Of a DNA stretch of 10,040 nt, positions 5,746-10,040 are shown piece after piece. Position 1 is the first letter of the stretch; each line of letters starts with the position of its first letter. The stretch covers positions 1 to 10,040 of the forward strand of contig CAIXUE010000055.1 of NCBI GenBank assembly GCA_903922545.1, written 5' to 3'. Source of the DNA: an uncultured Alphaproteobacteria bacterium (GTDB lineage Bacteria; Pseudomonadota; Alphaproteobacteria; Micropepsales; Micropepsaceae). Below the pieces are notes generated by a model. It was not told the DNA's origin. It did not search any database and saw nothing but the letters and a program-made list of their open reading frames with translations. Made by a program: the position numbers and the translations under genes.

Positions 5746-7088
5746 GCGTCTGCCGCCACTTTTTCACCCAGCCACACCGCCAGATCGGCCAAGGCCCGCT
5801 CGCTCATCGCCTGTTTGCGGTCCTTGCCCTTGATTTTCTTTTTGGTGTCGAGCAACGGGAACAGCCCAAAATTTACATTCATGGGCTGGAAAGTTTTCTC
5901 GTCCGCGCCGCCGGTGATGTGATTCAAAAGCGCGCCGAAGGCTGTGGTGGGCGGCGGCGGTTCGGCGGATTTTCCCAATGCTTCCGCGCTGGCAAAACGT
6001 CCGGCCAGAAGGCCGATGGCGGCGCTTTCGACATAACCTTCCACGCCCGTGACCTGTCCGGCAAAGCGGATATGCGGGCGCGATTTCAGGCGCAGTTGGG
6101 GATCGAGCAAGCGCGGCGAATTGATGAAGGTATTGCGGTGCAGGCCGCCCAGCCGCGCAAACTCGGCATTCTCAAGCCCGGGAATGGTCCGGAAGATGCG
6201 CACCTGTTCGCCATGTTTCAGCTTGGTCTGGAAGCCCACCATGTTCCACAGCGTGCCCAGCTTGTTGTCCTGGCGCAGCTGCACCACGGCATGGGGACGA
6301 AAACCGGTGCGCGGATCGGACAGGCCAACCGGCTTCATGGGGCCAAAGCGCAGCGTATCTTCGCCCCGCGCCGCCATCACTTCGATGGGCAGGCAGGCTT
6401 CGAAATAGGGTGTGGATTTTTCCCATTCCTTGAAATCAGTTTTGTCGCCTGCCATGAGCGCGGCGACGAATCCTTCATATTGCGCCTGATCCATCGGCAA
6501 ATTGATGTAATCGGCCACGCCGCCGCCCGGGCCTTCCTTGTCGTAGCGCGACTGGAACCAGGCGATGTCGAAATTGATGGAATCCCGGTGCACGATGGGA
6601 GCGATGGCGTCGAAAAACGCCAGATGCGCTTCGCCCGCCGCGTCGGCGATGGCAGCGCCCAGCGCCTCGGAGGTGAGGGGACCGGTGGCGATGATGACAT
6701 TGCCATCGGGCGGCAAGGCAGTGACTTCCTCGCGGGCGATTGTGATGCGGGGGTGGTTTTGCAGCGCTTCGGTGACGGCGGCAGAAAAGCCATGCCGGTC
6801 CACCGCCAGGGCGCCGCCGGCCGGCAGCTTGTGAGCATCGGCGGCTTTCAGGATCAGCGAGCCGGCCCGGCGCATTTCCTCATGCAGCAGGCCCACCGCA
6901 TTGTTGGCCCAATCATCGGAACGGAAAGAGTTGGAGCAGACCAGTTCGGCCAGGCTGTCGGTCTGGTGGGCAAAGGTGGCTTTGACGGGCCGCATTTCAT
7001 GCAGCACCACGTCCAGCCCGGCCTCAGCCGCCTGCCAGGCAGCTTCCGACCCGGCCAGCCCGCCGCCGATTATGTGAATTTTTTCCAT
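5742..7088 (-). CDS. trmFO: TrmFO, folate-dependent tRNA m5U54 methyltransferase
   Basis: TrmFO is a cytosolic flavoprotein that uses methylenetetrahydrofolate and NAD(P)H to methylate uridine 54 in the T-loop of tRNA. The 448-residue product is full length. Residues 4-14 ([11 protein letters not shown]) are the FAD-binding Rossmann loop, followed by HEMRP (30-34) and [10 protein letters not shown] with the conserved C51. [21 protein letters not shown] and PIVHRDSI follow. [10 protein letters not shown] contains C232, the second functional cysteine. [42 protein letters not shown] and FQPMNVNFG complete the family pattern. The frame is open upstream to 7457, but family proteins begin just before the FAD loop, so I chose the ATG at 7088. 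On its strand the bases before it are TCCCCCC, which is not a Shine-Dalgarno, and a TATAGA hexamer lies 10-15 bases upstream, so translation may be leaderless. It is divergent from the 83-residue gene. Confidence 0.97.
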   Translation of the reverse strand: MEKIHIIGGGLAGSEAAWQAAEAGLDVVLHEMRPVKATFAHQTDSLAELVCSNSFRSDDWANNAVGLLHEEMRRAGSLILKAADAHKLPAGGALAVDRHGFSAAVTEALQNHPRITIAREEVTALPPDGNVIIATGPLTSEALGAAIADAAGEAHLAFFDAIAPIVHRDSINFDIAWFQSRYDKEGPGGGVADYINLPMDQAQYEGFVAALMAGDKTDFKEWEKSTPYFEACLPIEVMAARGEDTLRFGPMKPVGLSDPRTGFRPHAVVQLRQDNKLGTLWNMVGFQTKLKHGEQVRIFRTIPGLENAEFARLGGLHRNTFINSPRLLDPQLRLKSRPHIRFAGQVTGVEGYVESAAIGLLAGRFASAEALGKSAEPPPPTTAFGALLNHITGGADEKTFQPMNVNFGLFPLLDTKKKIKGKDRKQAMSERALADLAVWLGEKVAADA

Positions 7089-7097
7089 GGGGGGACT

Positions 7098-7103
7098 TCT
7101 ATA
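7098..7103 (-). promoter_or_regulatory. Possible -10 element for a near-leaderless trmFO transcript
   Basis: The minus strand reads TATAGA here (5 of 6 matches to TATAAT). Transcription would begin near 7091-7092, only three or four bases before the trmFO ATG at 7088. No good -35 is visible at 16-18 bases spacing (sequence around GGCTGG). The lack of a ribosome binding site before trmFO is consistent with a leaderless message. Confidence 0.3.
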
Positions 7104-7185
7104 CCGCCTTTGGCCACGATCCAGCCGCAAAGCGCGGCAAATCTGCATCATTGGCAAAAACGCTTTTGAAAGAAGCTTTGTGCTA

Positions 7186-7214
7186 ATGACAGGCAAAAGA
7201 CCCGCATCTATAGT
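7186..7214 (+). promoter_or_regulatory. Sigma70-type promoter of the small membrane protein gene
   Basis: ATGACA at 7186-7191 (5 of 6 matches to TTGACA) and TATAGT at 7209-7214 (5 of 6 matches to TATAAT) are separated by the ideal 17 bases. Transcription would start near 7221, giving a leader of about 19 bases that contains the AAGGGCGG ribosome binding site of the gene at 7240. It probably also serves the gene at 7514, which follows at once. Confidence 0.6.
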
Positions 7215-7239
7215 GCGAGTCACGGTAAGGGCGGAAAAA

Positions 7240-7491
7240 ATGGAAGAAGAAACAAAGGGTTCGAACCTGGTACGGCTGGCGGTGGGGGCAGGCATTTTGG
7301 CCGCCGGCGCTGTGGCTTTGGCGGTATTTGTGCCGCGCAAGCGCTGGACCCAGGCTGCCCAGCCTTTCCGCAATGCCATGGACCTGCCGATTGCCGCGGC
7401 CGCGACCGCCTGGGCCGCCAAGCTGTGGAGCGATATGACGGCGCCGACGCCGCCCATGTTCGACGATCTGCGCCCGTTCGACGAATTCTGA
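7240..7491 (+). CDS. Small single-helix membrane protein of unknown function
   Basis: I do not recognise this 83-residue protein. It begins MEEETKGSN, has one hydrophobic, alanine-rich helix at about 10-31, then a basic stop-transfer PRKRW (32-36). The positive-inside rule would place the larger C-terminal part in the cytoplasm. The rest is an alanine/tryptophan-rich amphipathic stretch ([12 protein letters not shown]) and an acidic end, [10 protein letters not shown] chose ATG 7240 because AAGGGCGG stands about eight bases upstream and the promoter at 7186-7214 fits it. The frame is open back to 7087, but earlier starts would lie upstream of the predicted transcript. The next gene starts 22 bases later, so the two probably form an operon. 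Confidence 0.65.
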   Translation: MEEETKGSNLVRLAVGAGILAAGAVALAVFVPRKRWTQAAQPFRNAMDLPIAAAATAWAAKLWSDMTAPTPPMFDDLRPFDEF

Positions 7492-7513
7492 GCACCCCGC
7501 CCCGGGGGCCGTG

Positions 7514-8350
7514 ATGAAGAAAATTCCCGTCCTTGTGACGATCCAGTCCGCTTACCGGTTCGCCTTCACCCATCTGGGGGCGATCATCGGGCTGATCTGG
7601 CTGCCCATGGTGATGGTGACCGTCATGGGTTTTTTCATCGAGCAGCGCTATTACGCCGCCGCCGCCGATGCGCTGGCTTCCAACAATTTCGCCCGGATGG
7701 GACCGGCCCTGCTGGGGCTGTTCTGCTATTTCCTGGCCGCGCTGCTGCTGTACGCCATGATGTATGTTTCCGTGGTGCAACTGGCGCTGGGTCAGCGCAA
7801 GGAACCGGCGCTGGTGCATTTCGCGTTTGGGCCGCTGGAATGGCGGCTGTTCCGCGCCCTGCTGGGCGTGATGGGCATTCTTTTGCTGCCGGTGATGGCG
7901 TCGGTTTTCATTTTCAGCGCCATGGCGACTTTTCCCGGCGCGCAACTGGGGCTGGAGCTGCTTTTGGCCCTGATGATTTTGGGCATTTTTTACGCCGCGA
8001 TCCGCGCGGTCTTTCTGCTGCCGGCGCTGGCGGTGAGCGAGGAAGGTCCGTTGTTGCCGCGCGCCTGGGCGCTTTCGGCGGGAAATTTTCTGCCCATTTT
8101 GGCCGTCATGCTGGCGACCATGGCGCCGGTGATGATTTTGGCGGCAGTCGCCAGCCTGTTGCTGGAAGGCCCGCAGGTTGTGATGCCGGCAGTGACCAGC
8201 TCCAGCGCCATGGCGGCGGCACAGCTGCATTTGATGAGCCTGAACATGCCGCTGAGCCAGGGCGTTGGTTTTCTTTTGGCGCCGCTGGGCCTGGGGCTTG
8301 CGACCGGCGCCAGCGTCACGGCGCTGTTGTCGCTCAAAGCGGCAGCCTGA
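7514..8350 (+). CDS. Multi-pass membrane protein of unknown function
   Basis: The 278-residue product is strongly hydrophobic, with about six predicted membrane segments (roughly 18-40, 58-87, 105-133, 138-168, 185-212, 240-272). The N-terminus [18 protein letters not shown] is a basic, amphipathic entry to helix 1. I see no catalytic or transport motif and cannot name a family. The sequence pattern ([19 protein letters not shown]) is compatible with the general class of helical proteins that alphaproteobacteria encode as DUF-type inner-membrane proteins. I chose ATG 7514 over the GTG three bases earlier because GGGGG at 7504-7508 then lies at a normal distance of five bases. It probably shares the promoter upstream of the 83-residue gene. 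Downstream lies the dyad-rich gap before the sulfotransferase. Confidence 0.75.
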   Translation: MKKIPVLVTIQSAYRFAFTHLGAIIGLIWLPMVMVTVMGFFIEQRYYAAAADALASNNFARMGPALLGLFCYFLAALLLYAMMYVSVVQLALGQRKEPALVHFAFGPLEWRLFRALLGVMGILLLPVMASVFIFSAMATFPGAQLGLELLLALMILGIFYAAIRAVFLLPALAVSEEGPLLPRAWALSAGNFLPILAVMLATMAPVMILAAVASLLLEGPQVVMPAVTSSSAMAAAQLHLMSLNMPLSQGVGFLLAPLGLGLATGASVTALLSLKAAA

Positions 8351-8369
8351 CCGGAATTTAACCCGCGCG

Positions 8370-8408
8370 AGTTACGCAGACGTAACTACGTCTTACGCAG
8401 TCGTAACT
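8370..8408. promoter_or_regulatory. Two tandem dyads with 21-bp period, candidate operator
   Basis: TTACGCAGACGTAACT (8372-8387) and TTACGCAGTCGTAACT (8393-8408) are identical at 15 of 16 positions and begin exactly 21 bases apart. Each is itself a dyad: GTTACG-CAGA-CGTAAC (8371-8386) and TTACG-CAGT-CGTAA (8393-8406). The whole block is also an imperfect palindrome, with AGTTACG (8370-8376) opposite CGTAACT (8402-8408) and a central GACGTA-AC-TACGTC (8379-8392). Two helical turns between copies would place two dimers on the same DNA face. It lies 56 bases before the sulfotransferase ATG. Confidence 0.55.
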
Positions 8409-8434
8409 GGCGGTTTGCTTTAACGTGGCCGCCT

Positions 8435-8457
8435 ATCGGTGATTGTTTCACACCGAT
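8435..8457 (+). promoter_or_regulatory. Hairpin immediately before the sulfotransferase start
   Basis: ATCGGTG (8435-8441) pairs perfectly with CACCGAT (8451-8457) across a nine-base loop (ATTGTTTCA). The stem ends six bases before ATG 8464, in the ribosome entry region, and no normal Shine-Dalgarno is visible there. It could be an operator or an mRNA structure that limits translation. Seven pairs may also arise by chance. Confidence 0.35.
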
Positions 8458-8463
8458 GATTTG

Positions 8464-9321
8464 ATGACGGCATTTTTCGATCCTGAAGCGATAGCGGCGG
8501 CCTTTGTGCTGCCCAACAGCGATGGCAGCTTTCCGCCGGACGTGGGCGCGTATCTGGAAGATTTGAGCCGCGAGCGACCATCGGTGATGCTGGCCTTTCC
8601 GCCCAAAGCCGCGGGGACGTTTCTGCGCACCGCCGTGATCGCGGCGGCGGACGGGCAATTGATGCGCACGGTTCATGCCCAGGGCGGGCGCGATGCGCAA
8701 TTCTATCTTCCCGTTTTTCTTTCCTACCATGGTGATCATGCGCCCGGCCGGATCATGGTGACCCATGTTCATATGCAGGCGCTGGCCGCCAACCGGCATT
8801 TTATCCAGACGCTCAACCTGAAACCGGTGATCATGGTGCGCGCCATTTCCGACATGCTGGCGTCCTATGCCGACATGCTGGAGCCTGATCCGCTGTCGCA
8901 GGTCTATTGGAACAATATCTGCGTGCCGCTGGATTATCCGGGGCTCAGCGACGAAGCCAAGGCGGATTTCCTGGTCGATATGATGGGCCCCTGGTACGCC
9001 AGTTTTTACGCCACCTGGTGGGAATATGCGGCGCAGGCGCCGGGGCGGGTGCTGGCGGTGGGCTATGACGAATTTTGCGCTGAGCCGGTTTCTGTCCTGC
9101 AGAAAATTCTGGCGCATTCCGGGGTGCCGCGCGGCGCCGAACAATGCCAGGCGGCGCTGGACGCAGTGTGGCAGGAACGCGGCGCGCATCGCTTCAACCA
9201 GGGCGTTTCAGGGCGCGGGCGCACGCGTTTTACGCCGGCGCAAATCGCGCGGCTGCGCCGCCAGGTGGATTTTTATCCCGACCTGGCGCCGCTGCGCGAC
9301 ACGCTTATTCCGCCGCTTTGA
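8464..9321 (+). CDS. Sulfotransferase-family protein
   Basis: Sulfotransferases move a sulfuryl group from PAPS to an alcohol, amine or sugar. The 285-residue product shows the expected signatures. [12 protein letters not shown] (46-57) corresponds to the 5'-phosphosulfate loop (usually PKSGTTWL). [17 protein letters not shown] sequence follows, with R126 and S134 eight residues apart, the canonical spacing of the 3'-phosphate-binding pair. The C-terminal [19 protein letters not shown] corresponds to the RxGxxG region. THVH at 100-103 is near the usual KTH position. There is no signal peptide or membrane helix, so it is probably cytosolic; the substrate cannot be told. The start is uncertain: ATG 8464 has no clear ribosome binding site, and TTG 8443 in the same frame would add seven residues. 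It overlaps the end of uvrA by 17 bases, tail to tail, and follows a dyad-rich putative regulatory gap. Confidence 0.8.
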   Translation: MTAFFDPEAIAAAFVLPNSDGSFPPDVGAYLEDLSRERPSVMLAFPPKAAGTFLRTAVIAAADGQLMRTVHAQGGRDAQFYLPVFLSYHGDHAPGRIMVTHVHMQALAANRHFIQTLNLKPVIMVRAISDMLASYADMLEPDPLSQVYWNNICVPLDYPGLSDEAKADFLVDMMGPWYASFYATWWEYAAQAPGRVLAVGYDEFCAEPVSVLQKILAHSGVPRGAEQCQAALDAVWQERGAHRFNQGVSGRGRTRFTPAQIARLRRQVDFYPDLAPLRDTLIPPL

Positions 9322-10040
9322 GTTTCTTCGCGGCGGCTTTCAGAATCGGCTTGAGATATTCACCGGTGTAGGAGCGGGGATTTTTCACCACATCCTCGGG
9401 CGTGCCGCTGGCCACAATCTCGCCGCCGCCATCGCCGCCTTCCGGGCCCATATCGATGATCCAATCGGCGGTTTTGATCACTTCCAGATTATGCTCGATC
9501 ACCACCACGCTGTTGCCGGTATCGACCAGTTCCTGCAGCACCTCGAGCAGCTTTTTCACGTCATGGAAATGCAGGCCCGTGGTCGGCTCATCCAGGATGT
9601 AAAGCGTGCGGCCGGTGGCGCGGCGCGACAATTCCTTCGACAGTTTGACGCGCTGTGCCTCGCCGCCTGACAGGGTTGTTGCCTGCTGGCCGATGGAAAT
9701 GTAGCCCAGGCCGACGCGTTTGAGGGTTTCCAGTTTTTCGGCGATGGAGGGCACCGCCTTGAACAGTTCGGCGCCCGCTTCGACCGTCATGTCCAGCACG
9801 TCGGAGATGGAATGTCCGCGGAATTTCACATCCAGGGTTTCGCGGTTGTAGCGCTTGCCCTGGCAGACATCGCACTGAACGTAAACGTCGGGCAGGAAGT
9901 GCATCTCGATCTGGATCACGCCATCGCCCTGGCAGGCTTCGCAGCGCCCGCCCTTGACGTTGAAGCTGAAGCGCCCTGCCTTATACCCGCGCTCCCGGGC
10001 GAGCGGCGCCAGGGTGAACAGGTCGCGTATGTTGTCGTAG
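9305..10040 (-). CDS. uvrA: UvrA, excinuclease ABC subunit A (C-terminal part)
   Basis: UvrA is the damage-recognising ABC-type ATPase dimer of nucleotide excision repair, which loads UvrB at lesions. Only the last 244 residues are inside the window; the rest of a protein normally near 950 residues, including both Walker A motifs, lies beyond 10040. The visible part starts [20 protein letters not shown] and contains the C-terminal zinc module: CEAC in [13 protein letters not shown] and CDVC in [14 protein letters not shown]. It then has [20 protein letters not shown], the ABC signature, the Walker [17 protein letters not shown], the switch histidine in [11 protein letters not shown], and [15 protein letters not shown]. 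It ends normally in a lysine/alanine-rich tail ([11 protein letters not shown]) with TAA. The tail is encoded antisense to the end of the sulfotransferase gene. Confidence 0.98.
   Translation of the reverse strand, partial: YDNIRDLFTLAPLARERGYKAGRFSFNVKGGRCEACQGDGVIQIEMHFLPDVYVQCDVCQGKRYNRETLDVKFRGHSISDVLDMTVEAGAELFKAVPSIAEKLETLKRVGLGYISIGQQATTLSGGEAQRVKLSKELSRRATGRTLYILDEPTTGLHFHDVKKLLEVLQELVDTGNSVVVIEHNLEVIKTADWIIDMGPEGGDGGGEIVASGTPEDVVKNPRSYTGEYLKPILKAAAKKLKAAE

Noticed and set aside
5919..7169. A 416-codon plus-strand frame opposite trmFO
   Set aside because: Shadow frame; trmFO on the minus strand matches its family from the FAD loop to the C-terminus.
7089..7457. N-terminal extension of trmFO by 123 residues
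   Set aside because: Family proteins start just before the FAD-binding loop, and the extension overlaps the 83-residue gene and its promoter on the other strand.
8358..8376. Possible CtrA site (TTAA … TTAC) before the dyads
   Set aside because: The half-sites are 10 bases apart instead of 7 and the second is TTAC, so it does not fit TTAA-N7-TTAA.
8370..8408. CRISPR or integron attC interpretation of the tandem dyads
   Set aside because: Only two copies with a five-base gap between them, no spacers, and no cas or integrase gene. An operator or small structured element fits better.

Overview
The window looks like a GC-rich alphaproteobacterial chromosome. The evidence is the order yajC–secD … NDUFAF6-type squalene/phytoene-synthase-fold protein – trmFO. 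That neighbourhood is typical of Alphaproteobacteria, where secF and a small Mth938/NDUFAF3-type gene normally lie between secD and the NDUFAF6-type gene. I cannot name the genus. The coding is dense, with short gaps, overlapping stop codons and no stretch over 300 bases without a gene.

Layout: (1) 1-29, the first codons of a minus-strand gene that leaves the window; (2) 108-2011, yajC and secD, overlapping by one base, behind a sigma70-like promoter; (3) 2012-2217, a gap holding two strong hairpins that look like a dispersed palindromic repeat; (4) 2218-4945, a membrane protein of the Urate_ox_N (PuuD) family and a 685-residue FkbH-like HAD/GNAT protein, lying where secF and the NDUFAF3-type gene would be expected; (5) 4942-5745, an NDUFAF6-like protein lacking the catalytic aspartates of true prenyl synthases, coupled to fkbH by an ATGA overlap; (6) trmFO on the minus strand, meeting the previous gene tail to tail so that one CTAG supplies both stop codons; (7) 7240-8350, an 83-residue single-helix membrane protein and a multi-pass membrane protein of unknown function, behind a good sigma70-like promoter; (8) 8351-8463, a compact regulatory-looking gap with two near-identical dyads 21 bp apart and a second hairpin; (9) a sulfotransferase-family gene; (10) the C-terminal part of uvrA on the minus strand, overlapping the sulfotransferase end by 17 bases.

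Functionally, YajC and SecD are parts of the Sec translocon accessory complex. TrmFO (tRNA m5U54 methylation) and UvrA (nucleotide excision repair) are housekeeping genes. The NDUFAF6-like protein is probably related to the mitochondrial complex I assembly factor. The most unusual feature is the interruption of the sec operon: secF is absent from its expected place, a palindromic element sits at the junction, and an FkbH-like protein without any polyketide or carrier-protein context is translationally coupled to the complex-I-type assembly factor. I found no insertion sequence, CRISPR array, tRNA or rRNA.
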